DNA of 35,161 bases from Methanomicrobiales archaeon (GTDB lineage Archaea; Halobacteriota; Methanomicrobia; Methanomicrobiales; JACTUA01), in assembly GCA_030019205.1 (NCBI GenBank), contig JASEFH010000025.1, positions 1 to 35,161 on the forward strand, read 5' to 3'. The stretch's first letter is position 1. Each line of letters begins with the position of its first letter. Below, in pieces: positions 14,743 to 22,794 of this stretch. Under the pieces are notes generated by a model, which was not told where the DNA came from, searched no databases, and saw only the letters and a program-made list of their open reading frames with translations. Position numbers and translations under genes: made by a program.

Positions 14743-15330
14743 ATGTACTGGATCTATGAATGTCTGCTGGAGCGGAAATTACGGCTGTTCCCGCAGCACA
14801 TCTGCTTCATGATCACGGGAAGGGATCTCGCATCGGCACCCGGCAAGATCTTGGAAGTGGTGCGATGGTGCCGGGATCTCGGGATTCGCGGGTGCACTTT
14901 CCATGTGAGCACGAGAGACCCCCTTCTCGTGGAGCCGTATCTCCCCTCGATCCGGGCGATCCGGGACATCGCACATCTGAGGCTGCATTACGAAAATACG
15001 AACGAGGAGTCGGGAGAGGGCATGAATGTGACAGTGGCAATCGGCAAGAGCGGCAGAGCGGAGATCGCGTCGTGCATCCGCAAGATGGCGGAGGATGGCG
15101 TCCCGCCCGACGCTGTGGACGAAGAGATGATCGAGGCCTACCTGACCTTCAAGTACACCCCGGATCTGGTCATCAAGACCGGCGAGGATCACCTGACGGA
15201 TTTCCTGATCTGGCAGTCCGTGTACAGCGAACTCTTCTTCTCCGATGTCAACTGGGAACGCTTCCGGAGGGTGGATTTCCTGCGGGCCCTCCGGGACTAC
15301 CAGAATCGGAAGAGACGTTACGGCCGGTAA
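14743..15330 (+). CDS. Degenerate cis-prenyltransferase homologue (NgBR-like subunit)
   Basis: A 195-residue member of the undecaprenyl/dehydrodolichyl diphosphate synthase family that lacks the catalytic Asp. The region I motif HxxxxxDGNRR is replaced by HICFMITGRDL, with Thr 25 in place of Asp. The C-terminal half is well kept: VTVAIGKSGRAEIA, DLVIKTGEDHLTDFLIWQSV (K for the usual R of RTG) and YSELFF. It ends in RYG (192-194), matching the C-terminal RxG motif by which eukaryotic NgBR/Nus1 completes its partner's active site. The neighbouring minus-strand uppS gene has the catalytic Asp but no RxG end. I infer a heteromeric enzyme making the glycosyl carrier lipid. The start ATG has aggaga upstream. 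Confidence 0.85.
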   Translation: MYWIYECLLERKLRLFPQHICFMITGRDLASAPGKILEVVRWCRDLGIRGCTFHVSTRDPLLVEPYLPSIRAIRDIAHLRLHYENTNEESGEGMNVTVAIGKSGRAEIASCIRKMAEDGVPPDAVDEEMIEAYLTFKYTPDLVIKTGEDHLTDFLIWQSVYSELFFSDVNWERFRRVDFLRALRDYQNRKRRYGR

Positions 15331-15700
15331 ACGGATCAGTGGTCCATTCGGGGTCATTCCGGCCATCTCGCGTTTCAGACCGTGCATACCCTCTGTATCC
15401 GCGCCCAGACTCTCTCATGGATGCAGCATGCGTGGCCTGAAGGCAGGTTGGACACCAGCACGAATACAAGTGCGATCTCGTAGCGGTTCGCAATAAGGTA
15501 TACCGCCAGATAATCGAGCGTCGGGATGAATATCCGGCAGGTGACCGCCTTCACCATTGAGCGGGTCCCCCACGCCGTCTGGCCGTGGCTCCTGGAACTT
15601 CCCTGCATCTCGACACCGATTCGCATTCCCGGATCGGCTGCTCAAGAGAGCGGTGCTTCCCTGCAGCACGGATTTCGAACACGGAGGCGGATCTTGATAT
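15331..15700. other. Gap between the two convergent cis-prenyltransferase genes
   Basis: 370 bases with no supported gene. A minus-strand frame near 15375-15557 encodes a hydrophobic segment (LAVYLIANRYEIALVFVLV) but has no ribosome binding site or family. No terminator-like hairpin with a T-run was found. Confidence 0.45.
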
Positions 15701-16489
15701 TCAGGAGGAAAGAAGTTTCCGATCCTGCTCCTTCAGCCGCATTCTCTGATCGTAGACCCGGATCGCGCGCAGAAGGTCCAGCTTCCGGAAGACGGGCCAG
15801 TACGGGGCGCAGAAGTAGACCGCACACTCATTGCCGTTTGCCAGCCAGGGAAGGAAGTTGGAGGTGCGGCATTCGTTTCCTGTGCGGATGATCAGGTCAA
15901 CGGGTGGGAGGTAGCGTCCATCGTTCAGGTGCTTCTCCACAAGCTGCGTCGTGATCGCTTCCGGCGGCAGCGATCCCTCCTTCACCCGGGAGAGAATGGC
16001 GCGTGCCGCATGCACGATCTCGTTCCTCCCGCCATAGGCGATGGCGACGTTGAGGAAGAACCTGCTGTAGATACGCGTCGCCTCCTCGGCCGCCTCGATC
16101 TTTCGCAGCAGGAACTCCGGCAGCTTGCTGCGATCCCCGATGACCCGGACCCGGATCTGGTTCCGGTGGACCCGTTCGTCCATGACGATGCGATCGAACC
16201 TGTCTGAAAATAGGCTGAATAGACCTTCGATTTCACATTTGTCTCGATTAAAGTTCTCTGTTGAGAACGAGTAAAGGGTGATGTATCTGATGCCGATCTC
16301 GCGGGCCCAGTCCAGCATCTTTTCCGTGGTATCCGCCCCGAGGCGGTGCCCGGTGGCCGTATCGACCCCGCGCTCCCGCGCATACCGTCGATTGCCATCC
16401 TGGATCACACCGATATGGTTCGGGATGTGCCTGCACTGCAGCAGGAGGAGTCGTTCGTACAGCCTCTCCAGACCCGTTCTCGGCTTCAC
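15701..16489 (-). CDS. uppS: cis-prenyltransferase, catalytic subunit (undecaprenyl diphosphate synthase family)
   Basis: A 262-residue enzyme that condenses isopentenyl diphosphate into long-chain cis-polyprenyl diphosphate for the glycan carrier lipid. It has HIGVIQDGNRRYARERG (catalytic Asp 31), GHRLGAD, LYSFSTENFNR, NVAIAYGGRNEIVHAAR, DLIIRTGNECRTSNFLPW and YFCAPYWPVF. The C-terminus (RLKEQDRKLLSS) lacks the RxG motif. In eukaryotes this motif is missing from the catalytic DHDDS subunit and supplied by NgBR; the 14743-15330 protein carries it here. The start is GTG 16489, whose last two bases overlap the stop of the radical SAM gene (GTGA), so lysS, the radical SAM gene and uppS form one coupled operon. 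Confidence 0.92.
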   Translation of the reverse strand: MKPRTGLERLYERLLLLQCRHIPNHIGVIQDGNRRYARERGVDTATGHRLGADTTEKMLDWAREIGIRYITLYSFSTENFNRDKCEIEGLFSLFSDRFDRIVMDERVHRNQIRVRVIGDRSKLPEFLLRKIEAAEEATRIYSRFFLNVAIAYGGRNEIVHAARAILSRVKEGSLPPEAITTQLVEKHLNDGRYLPPVDLIIRTGNECRTSNFLPWLANGNECAVYFCAPYWPVFRKLDLLRAIRVYDQRMRLKEQDRKLLSS

Positions 16490-17460
16490 AGCGGCGTCAC
16501 TTCCACTACAATACCCCCATTGGGGTACCGCTCGATGATAAATTTGTTTCCCGGCAGGCGGTTCTCCATTCTCTTTAAATCTCTCCACCCCAGCTCGAAC
16601 CGGTTCTCTACCTGCTCCCATGGCACGCCCCGGAGGAGCGCGGTGATCTCCCCCGTTTGGCCATCCATTTCCAGCACGCCATAAACGACGGTCCCGTCCC
16701 CGGTCACTTCCTCGAACGGGCGGGCGGTATTGCGGGCGATCCGCTTCAGGCGCTCCCGGAGCTGCACGGAGTCCTTGAACGAGGATGTGCACCAGTGCAC
16801 TTTCTTCTCCTTTCGGAGCGGAATCGCCCAGCGGTGCGAGTTTTTGATGGCGTTGTGGAGCCCGTCGGCAGGGGAGAGTCTTCTGCGCCGCATCTCGTCT
16901 GCGCAGTACTCCCCCCACTCGAGTTCGTTGATGTTCAGAAAGTCGATTAGCGGCAGCGACGGTACGAGTCCATCCAGCCCGGGGAGCGCGGGAACCTCAA
17001 TACCCACTTCGAAGCCCATCTCGCGCGCCCATTCCGCGGATCGGGCGTACGGGGAGTCCAGGATCCGCGCCCAGCTCTCCTGCGGCGGGTGGAGGCGGAT
17101 CTCGTCCACGAATCCCCTGAGGGAGGTCAGTTCGTCCCTCGCGGGTGCGCTTCCCGTGTAGAGGTGGATATGGTGTTCTCTCCCGAAGGTGTCTTTCAGG
17201 CTCGAGCAGTACTCCACCACGCGATCCAGGACGAGGAGGGGTTCACCGCCGGTGATTCCGCTCCCAAGGGCGCTCATGACCTCTGCCTCCGCCAGCACGT
17301 CGCGAACGGAATGAACTTTTCGATCGTTGGCAAAGACCACGTCACGATCCTTCCGCTCACGGGAGAGCGGACAGTACCAGCAGTTACGTCTGCACAGTCC
17401 CGTGACGAACAGCACCAGCTTCGCCCCCCGGCGGCAGAGAACGCATCCCTTACTGCGCAC
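16486..17460 (-). CDS. Archaeal radical SAM protein (COG2108-like)
   Basis: A 324-residue radical SAM protein. The cluster motif is CRRNCWYC (Cys 23, 27 and 30) after GAKLVLFVTGL. GSGITGGEPLLVLDR gives the SAM-binding GGEP. Two more Cys (6 and 9) precede the cluster and could bind a second metal. The C-terminal third (about 230-324) is an extra domain with PFEEVTGDGTVVYGVLEM. The family is conserved in archaea and its substrate is not known to me. The start is GTG 17460, overlapping the end of lysS by 11 bases with gtggaga upstream. Co-transcription with lysS and uppS is likely but does not by itself indicate function. Confidence 0.87.
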   Translation of the reverse strand: MRSKGCVLCRRGAKLVLFVTGLCRRNCWYCPLSRERKDRDVVFANDRKVHSVRDVLAEAEVMSALGSGITGGEPLLVLDRVVEYCSSLKDTFGREHHIHLYTGSAPARDELTSLRGFVDEIRLHPPQESWARILDSPYARSAEWAREMGFEVGIEVPALPGLDGLVPSLPLIDFLNINELEWGEYCADEMRRRRLSPADGLHNAIKNSHRWAIPLRKEKKVHWCTSSFKDSVQLRERLKRIARNTARPFEEVTGDGTVVYGVLEMDGQTGEITALLRGVPWEQVENRFELGWRDLKRMENRLPGNKFIIERYPNGGIVVEVTPL

Positions 17461-18970
17461 GTCTCTCCACTGCCTCCTTTAGCCTCTGGATGACAAAATC
17501 CCTGCCTAGGGCTTCCAGAAACCAGCCCAGCCTGGGACCGCGCTCCTGTCCCAGAAACGCCATATACAGGGCCGAAAATATTTTCTTGGCAGGGATCCCC
17601 GACTCCTGGGCGACTGCGTACACCCCGTTGTGCAGCTCCTCCGCGGACCAGGCGGGAAGGGCAATCAGGTAATCCCGATACGCACTGAGCCCTGCCTGCT
17701 GGTCCAGATCCAGGTTCTCCAGCCCGGACGGCACGTCCTCGGTCACTGCGAATCTGACCGAATCGGGGGCGTACTTCTCCAGCCAAACGAGAGCTCTCCC
17801 TGCCTGCCGCAGCACGTTCTCCGGATCGCGGACGTCATAGCCGCTTCTCCGCAGACGCTGCAGGATGCTCTCGCGGTCCGCCGCGATCTGGACGATGGTC
17901 ACCATGTGACGGAACGGTATCCGCGTCGGAACCGAAGCGATCCGGGAGAGTTCGTACTCGCGGCTATCGGCCGCCCGCTCGACGCGGTCGTACTCATCGA
18001 TGAGGTGCAGAAGCCCCATGCCCGGATCGAAGTCGATCGCCCGTTCGGGACGGGTGCGGGCGATGAGGTAGCGGAGCACCTCGGGGGGGACGATCTCCAG
18101 CATCTCGTCGATGGTCACCGCCACTCCCTTGGAGGAGTGCATCGCGCCCCGACCCTTCAGGCTGATCCATTCGTACATCACCGGGTAAGGGGGATCGCGA
18201 TGGAAGATCTCCCGCGCGATCCGGGAGCCGCTGTCGTAGGATCCCCCGGCGGTGGCGTGATCCTTCCCGAAGGGCTCCACGGTGACGCCGAAGTGCACCC
18301 AGCGCATCGGCCAGTCCACCCGCCACACCAGTTTGCCTTCGCCCCGGGCGTAGTTCGCGATTCCTTCGTGGCAGCAGCCGCAGCGGTAGCGGACCTCGTG
18401 CCGATCGGGATCGTGATCCAGGATCTCGGCATTGCTGATTCTTCCGCAGGCGCCGCAGATCGGGTAGAAGGGCGACCAGGTCGTCGGGAGGGTCCTGTTC
18501 GAGGTCTGCTCCAGGATCCGCCGGATCTCGTCTCGCTTCTCGAGAACCATCGCGATCTCCTTCGTGTACGATCCGCTGCGGTACTCCCGGCTGGAGTGCA
18601 GCACGCGTGGGTGAACATCCATCTCACGGAGGGCTTTTAAAAACGGTTTCAGGAAGTGATCCGCGTAGCTCTCGCAGCCTCCGCAGGGGCAGGGGATGTC
18701 CGAGAGCGGCATTCCCACGCAGGTGGCGTAGGTCTCGGGGAGGAAGGGGTATACCTTCCGCAGGGGATCGAAGTCGTCTGCGATGTAGATCAGCTCCGCC
18801 TCGAGATCGCGGTCCACCATCGCCTTGTAGACGAGGTCGCCCGTGAGAACCTCCCGCATGTTCCCGATGTGGATCGGGCCCGAGGGGGTGATGCCGGTGG
18901 CAACTCTATGCGGAATGTCCTGTGGAACGCTGGCAGCAACAACGTCCGCCCAGTGGATCTTCGAACTCAC
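17450..18970 (-). CDS. lysS: Class I lysyl-tRNA synthetase
   Basis: A 506-residue class I LysRS, the archaeal and spirochaete form unrelated to class II enzymes. It charges tRNA-Lys. It has the signature HIGN (34-37, in TGITPSGPIHIGNMRE) and a KMSKS-like MHSSKG (277-282). A Cys-rich zinc insertion has PICGACG (about 170-176) and RCGCC (about 196-200), and ADDFDPLRK is typical of the family. The C-terminal helical anticodon-binding part is complete. The start is GTG 18970 with ggtgat upstream. A TATA box lies at 19018-19027. It is the first gene of a three-gene minus-strand operon. Confidence 0.96.
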   Translation of the reverse strand: MSSKIHWADVVAASVPQDIPHRVATGITPSGPIHIGNMREVLTGDLVYKAMVDRDLEAELIYIADDFDPLRKVYPFLPETYATCVGMPLSDIPCPCGGCESYADHFLKPFLKALREMDVHPRVLHSSREYRSGSYTKEIAMVLEKRDEIRRILEQTSNRTLPTTWSPFYPICGACGRISNAEILDHDPDRHEVRYRCGCCHEGIANYARGEGKLVWRVDWPMRWVHFGVTVEPFGKDHATAGGSYDSGSRIAREIFHRDPPYPVMYEWISLKGRGAMHSSKGVAVTIDEMLEIVPPEVLRYLIARTRPERAIDFDPGMGLLHLIDEYDRVERAADSREYELSRIASVPTRIPFRHMVTIVQIAADRESILQRLRRSGYDVRDPENVLRQAGRALVWLEKYAPDSVRFAVTEDVPSGLENLDLDQQAGLSAYRDYLIALPAWSAEELHNGVYAVAQESGIPAKKIFSALYMAFLGQERGPRLGWFLEALGRDFVIQRLKEAVERRAQ

Positions 18971-19017
18971 GCCATCACCGAATCGTTCTGTCTTCCTCTA
19001 CTATTGGACGCCAGACG

Positions 19018-19027
19018 TTAAATAAAA
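19018..19027 (-). promoter_or_regulatory. TATA box for the lysS operon
   Basis: Minus-strand sequence ttttatttaa, about 50 bases before the lysS GTG, predicts a leader of about 20-25 bases that contains the ggtgat ribosome binding site. Confidence 0.5.
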
Positions 19028-19750
19028 TCCTGTGACGGCGGAAAGCGTGGCAATCGCGCGGATACACCCCGTCAGAGAGCCCGCAGGAATCATGGGGAGC
19101 ACTCCCCGCCAGCCGTGCCCGTGATGCTGTTATGAGATCTCCCGATCCGCAGCGAATCCGGGGAGGGGCGAAGCCGGATTCGAGAGAATGGGGGAGACAG
19201 GGATCGTACGGGCATCCAGACCCTCAGTCGCGGCATCGCCGGTCAGGGGAAGGCGGGCATCCGGGGTTCGAACAGGCGGAAGGGACCGAATCGCGCCCGC
19301 GTCCGGAATCGGTGGCTTCATACCTCCGGGGAGCCGGCGGGAATACCCTGCACTTTCAAATCCCCCGGAGCGATACGCCCGGACAGGGTATCGACAAGTC
19401 GCATGACCGTAGGGTGTCGCGGATTCGATCGGTCCTTTCTCTGCGGTTGATGCGGGGAATCTCTCATGGAGAGATGCTGACAGAGGGTGCTCTTGTGATC
19501 CTGACAGGAGGGAAATTGCATCGTGTACGAAAGCACGGCGCCCCACGGGATGAACGCACCAGGACAGCGCACCGGAGGGGGGAGGAGGAAAAGGCGGGTC
19601 TTCCCCGAGGAGCGATAGAGCCTCTCCCAAGAGGGAAGAAGAGTCTGCAATCTTTCCTCCGCAGCGGCCGATAATCGAGGGGGCGAAACCAGGAGGGCGG
19701 ACAGCACCCCGAGCAGTGCGTCAGATCCCACCCGTTCACCAATCCCGTTC

Positions 19751-19781
19751 AAAAAGAGCCCGTTGCCCCCTCGAAGGGGCC
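19751..19781 (-). terminator. Possible terminator of the GTPase-DUF2073-DUF2072 operon
   Basis: On the minus strand a short GC stem (ggcccc/gggggc with loop ttcga) is followed about ten bases later by ttttt. It lies about 35 bases after the zinc-ribbon stop, so it fits the end of the operon. The stem is short. Confidence 0.35.
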
Positions 19782-19814
19782 ATCCGGAGATCGGCAGCCG
19801 AGATCCCGCCGGCC

Positions 19815-20210
19815 CTATCTGTCCTTTCTCCTCTTTTCGCGGCTGACGACAGTTCTTCTGGCCATGGAGGTTATGTCGACCATGTATTTTCCTTCCTGAC
19901 CGATACCCACCACGACCTCGTCGCTCTTCGCCAGCTTCTCGATATTCAGCTCGTAGGAGCCCGGACCCAGAATGCGGATGCTCTCGACCCGATCGAAGTA
20001 ATTGGCCTCTCTCTCGCCCCTTACCTCCAGCACCTCTTCCCTGCCCTCTTCAGCAAGGGCGGACACCGGCTTCTCTTCGAGCACGTCCCGATGCCGTTCG
20101 GACTCCCGCACGTAGAGGAACTTCTTCCCGCCGCAGCTCGGGCAGCCCTTCAGGATCTCCGTGGAGCCGTCCTCGAACTCGCGCCCGCACGTGGTGCACT
20201 TGTGAGGCAT
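19815..20210 (-). CDS. DUF2072 zinc-ribbon protein (OapC-like)
   Basis: A 131-residue archaeal protein. An N-terminal zinc ribbon has CTTCG and CPSCG (first 27 residues). A charged linker is followed by a C-terminal beta domain (NYFDRVESIRILGPGSYELN, then DEVVVGIGQEGKYMVD). It corresponds to the DUF2072/COG3364 family, called origin-associated protein C in some haloarchaeal annotations. Third gene of a compact operon, 6 bases after the DUF2073 stop. It ends in TAG; the frame stays open for 21 more codons to TGA. Confidence 0.85.
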   Translation of the reverse strand: MPHKCTTCGREFEDGSTEILKGCPSCGGKKFLYVRESERHRDVLEEKPVSALAEEGREEVLEVRGEREANYFDRVESIRILGPGSYELNIEKLAKSDEVVVGIGQEGKYMVDITSMARRTVVSREKRRKDR

Positions 20211-20216
20211 CCCCCT

Positions 20217-20597
20217 TCACCTTGACGAGACCCAGGCGCTGATCATATCCCTGTCCTTTTTAATGGTCTTCAGCTGGCTTGCAGGCCCGATCACCGTCAG
20301 ACGCCCTTCCGCCTTCCTCCCGAACAGCCGCCCGAGAAACCCGCCGATCCCCTCGCCCCCCTCTCTGACGGGGTAGGTCTCCATCTCGATGCCGTTGAAG
20401 CCGTCGGGGCGGATCTCCATCATGGTCAGCTCGATCAGCTTGCTGGCCTCGTCGGGTGCAAGACCCTTCTCCAGCACGACGATGTTGCCTTCCTTCACAT
20501 CGTCCAGGATGAGGCGGATCTTCTCCATCGAGGTGAGCTTGGAGAGGCGGTCTTCGGATATCAGGTCTATCTGGACACCCTGCAGCATTCCCCTCAC
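20217..20597 (-). CDS. DUF2073 protein (OapB-like)
   Basis: A 126-residue archaeal protein of the DUF2073/COG3365 family, recognised by GVQIDLISEDRLSKLTSMEK, IRLILDDVKEGNIVVLEKGL and IGGFLGRLFGRKAEGRLTVI. The biochemical role is unknown. It is almost always linked to the GTPase and zinc-ribbon genes on either side, so the three probably work together. Its GTG (20597) overlaps the GTPase stop (GTGA). ATG 20588 is an alternative start with gagggg only two bases upstream. Confidence 0.87.
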   Translation of the reverse strand: MRGMLQGVQIDLISEDRLSKLTSMEKIRLILDDVKEGNIVVLEKGLAPDEASKLIELTMMEIRPDGFNGIEMETYPVREGGEGIGGFLGRLFGRKAEGRLTVIGPASQLKTIKKDRDMISAWVSSR

Positions 20598-21235
20598 CCA
20601 AAGTATTCGGTCATCGCTTCGTAGAGCTGCTCGACATTGTTCCCTTCCAGGCTGGATATGGGGATGACCGGATGCTGCGGGAACGCGCTCTTGATCCGCG
20701 CAGGGGAGGCGTCGGGCAGATCGATCTTGTTCGCCACGATGAGTACCGGCAGGTTTCTGCTCTCGATGATCCCCACCATCATGATATTAACCTGCATGAA
20801 GGGATCCTGCGTGCTGTCCAGCATGTAGATGACCCCATCGATATCCTCCCGCAGCCAGTGCATCGCCTCGGCTACACCCTCCGTCGCCTCCCGAGCCCGT
20901 TTGACGGCTTCGTCCTTCTCGAGACCGTACTCCAGGAACTCCCGGTAGTCGATCTTCGTGGTGACTCCCGGCGTATCCACGATATCGATGGTGATGGCGC
21001 TGCCGTTGGCACCGGTGATCGTGATGTTCTCCTTTCTTCGAGCGCGGCGTGTCTCGTGCGGGATTTCACTCACAGGGCCGACAGCATCGCCTGTCCAGTC
21101 CCGAACGATCCTATTGGCAAGAGTGGTCTTACCGGCATTGGGAGGACCGTAAATGCCAATTCTCGATGTCTTTTTCCTGAAGAAGAATCGCAAAAACCTC
21201 GAGAATCCTTTTTTGACTCGAATAAGGAGACTCAT
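20594..21235 (-). CDS. Era-like archaeal GTPase (OapA-like)
   Basis: A 213-residue small GTPase with a basic, hydrophobic N-terminus (LIRVKKGFSRFLRFFFRKK). The motifs are G1 GPPNAGKT (30-37), G2 within EIPHETRR, G3 DTPG (87-90), G4 NKID (169-172) and G5 SSL. No KH domain follows, unlike bacterial Era. It is the first gene of a coupled three-gene operon with DUF2073 and DUF2072. The equivalent haloarchaeal genes have been annotated as origin-associated. A ribosome binding site ggggtg precedes ATG 21235. The cellular role is unknown. Confidence 0.9.
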   Translation of the reverse strand: MSLLIRVKKGFSRFLRFFFRKKTSRIGIYGPPNAGKTTLANRIVRDWTGDAVGPVSEIPHETRRARRKENITITGANGSAITIDIVDTPGVTTKIDYREFLEYGLEKDEAVKRAREATEGVAEAMHWLREDIDGVIYMLDSTQDPFMQVNIMMVGIIESRNLPVLIVANKIDLPDASPARIKSAFPQHPVIPISSLEGNNVEQLYEAMTEYFG

Positions 21236-21275
21236 CGCACACCCCAGATCTGCAGTATCACTATATCCATTGCGG

Positions 21276-21294
21276 ATAAATATAATTTTATATA
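21276..21294 (-). promoter_or_regulatory. TATA region for the GTPase operon
   Basis: An AT-rich block that reads, on the minus strand, as tatataaaattatatttat, 40-60 bases before the GTPase ATG. It lies in the 194-base gap shared with the CBS operon, so the two operons are divergently controlled. Confidence 0.5.
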
Positions 21295-21352
21295 CGCAAC
21301 GGTGCGAGATTCACCCGTATCTGTAAATTTCTGGAAGAGGTCAGAAGAATTC

Positions 21353-21362
21353 TTTTATACAA
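21353..21362 (+). promoter_or_regulatory. TATA box for the CBS-domain operon
   Basis: The sequence ttttatacaa lies about 75 bases before TTG 21430. This predicts a leader of about 45-50 bases that includes the strong ribosome binding site ggggtgatc at 21420-21428. Confidence 0.55.
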
Positions 21363-21429
21363 TTGACTCGTATGATACAGCTGAAATGTTCGGCGTGTTA
21401 CAGCGTTCGACAGGAAATGGGGTGATCCC

Positions 21430-21996
21430 TTGAACAACCGACGTGGCCCAATGCAGTTCGAAACCCGCGTCCCCCTACGCGAGGTGATGCGCTCGCGGGC
21501 TACCACCATCGATGCCGATGCCAGCGTAGCACGAGCTGCCGAGATGATGTGCCGTGATGAAGTCGGCAGCTGTATCGTGCTGCAGCGCAACATGCCAACC
21601 GGTATCGTCACAGAGGAGGATATCAACTGCAAAGTTGTTGCAAAGGACCTGAAGCCGAGCAGCGTTCCCGTGCGCCAGATCATGAGTACTCCTCTGATCA
21701 CGATCGGCGCCGACAAGACCGTAGGGGATGCCGCCCATCTGATGGTCAGCAAACGCGTACGGAGACTCCCCGTCGTAGAGGGGCAGAAGGTCGTGGGGAT
21801 CGTCACCGTTCGGGACATTCTCTCGATTGCCACGGTGATGAACGACATCATGGCCGAGCTCATCACGATCAACCGCGAGGAGCCGGTCGAGATGGGCGTA
21901 TGCAGCCGTTGCGGCATCATGTCCGATGACCTGCGGCGGGTGGACGATCAGCTGATTCTCTGCCCGACGTGCCGCGAAGAGGAGCGCCTCGTATGA
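21430..21996 (+). CDS. Two-CBS-domain protein with C-terminal zinc ribbon
   Basis: A 188-residue protein. Two CBS motifs (about 15-70 and 79-135) form one Bateman module: REVMRSRATTIDADASVARA and RQIMSTPLITIGADKTVGDA are the starts, and GIVTEEDI and GIVTVRDI close each nucleotide site. Residues about 155-182 are a zinc ribbon (CSRCG and LCPTC). Bateman modules bind adenosine-type ligands and regulate partners. The TTG start at 21430 is favoured by ggggtgatc 2 bases upstream; ATG 21451 is possible. First gene of a five-gene CBS operon; its stop overlaps the next ATG (ATGA). Confidence 0.9.
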   Translation: MNNRRGPMQFETRVPLREVMRSRATTIDADASVARAAEMMCRDEVGSCIVLQRNMPTGIVTEEDINCKVVAKDLKPSSVPVRQIMSTPLITIGADKTVGDAAHLMVSKRVRRLPVVEGQKVVGIVTVRDILSIATVMNDIMAELITINREEPVEMGVCSRCGIMSDDLRRVDDQLILCPTCREEERLV

Positions 21997-22793
21997 AAGT
22001 CGCCTGCGACGTCATGATGGAGGTCCCGGTGCTCTCCGAGCACGACCACCTGACGAAGGCCCGACAGATCCTCCGGGACGACGTATTCCGCGAGGCGTAC
22101 GTCAGGGACGACGACAAGAAGAGGCTGATCGGCTATATCGACATATCGGACGTGCTGATCCTGACAACGACCAAATCGAACGTGGAAGTAACCGCATTCA
22201 TGAAGGATCCCCCGATGGTCCATGCGGGGGACAGCCTGGAATCTGTCGCGCGGGAGATTCGAGGCCATATGACCGACAGCGCTGCCGTCGTGGACGAGAA
22301 GGGGTGCATCATGGGCGGGATCCTGCTCTCCGAGATATTCCCGATCCTGATTGCACGCCACGAGTTCCGGGGAACGGTATCCGACTACATGAGCACGGAT
22401 GTCGTGACCTGCCACGCGGACGAGCACGTTCAAAAAGTATATAACCTCATAGTGGCGAGCGGATTCACGGCGTTTCCCGTATTGAAGGACAACGTGCTGG
22501 TCGGCATGATCTCCCGGCGCGATGTCCTGAACGCCGGACGGGTGCGGCGGGCCCTTGAGGGCAATATCAACGTTAAGATCGAGAGAGAGCCGACCAATAC
22601 CCGGGTGGAGAACCTCATGAACACTCCCGTGATCACCGTCGCACCGGACGAATCCATCAGTGCCGCCGCCCGGCTCCTGGTGAAGCACGATATCAGCAGA
22701 ATGCCCGTTGTCCAGGATGGGAGAATCGTCGGAATCGTTGACCGTCACGACATTCTGGAAGGGCTGGTCGTCGAGAGTCCAAAGGAGCATTGA
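21993..22793 (+). CDS. Four-CBS-domain protein (second in operon)
   Basis: A 266-residue protein made almost wholly of four CBS motifs (about 1-55, 60-115, 128-183 and 203-258), so two Bateman modules. The last two are closest to consensus (DYMSTDVVTCHADEHVQKVY; NLMNTPVITVAPDESISAAA; RMPVVQDGRIVGIVDRHDI). The second is divergent (FMKDPPMVHAGDSLESVARE). No catalytic or DNA-binding domain is attached, so it must act through partners. ATG 21993 overlaps the previous stop and has gaagaggag upstream. Confidence 0.88.
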   Translation: MKVACDVMMEVPVLSEHDHLTKARQILRDDVFREAYVRDDDKKRLIGYIDISDVLILTTTKSNVEVTAFMKDPPMVHAGDSLESVAREIRGHMTDSAAVVDEKGCIMGGILLSEIFPILIARHEFRGTVSDYMSTDVVTCHADEHVQKVYNLIVASGFTAFPVLKDNVLVGMISRRDVLNAGRVRRALEGNINVKIEREPTNTRVENLMNTPVITVAPDESISAAARLLVKHDISRMPVVQDGRIVGIVDRHDILEGLVVESPKEH

Positions 22794-22794
22794 G

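Larger units (their letters stand above)
18971..19814. other. GC-rich gap of 840 bases, no convincing gene
   Basis: The lysS end holds its promoter (TATA at 19018-19027). The far end holds the terminator-like hairpin of the minus-strand GTPase operon. Between them, long frames on both strands (for example minus 19130-19630 and plus 19132-19674) encode Arg/Pro/Ser-rich sequence without motifs. No origin-recognition-box-like repeat was seen. Confidence 0.55.

Noticed and set aside
19028-19750. Replication origin near the so-called origin-associated genes
   Set aside because: No repeated origin-recognition-box-like elements, no AT-rich unwinding region in the gap and no orc1/cdc6 gene in the window.
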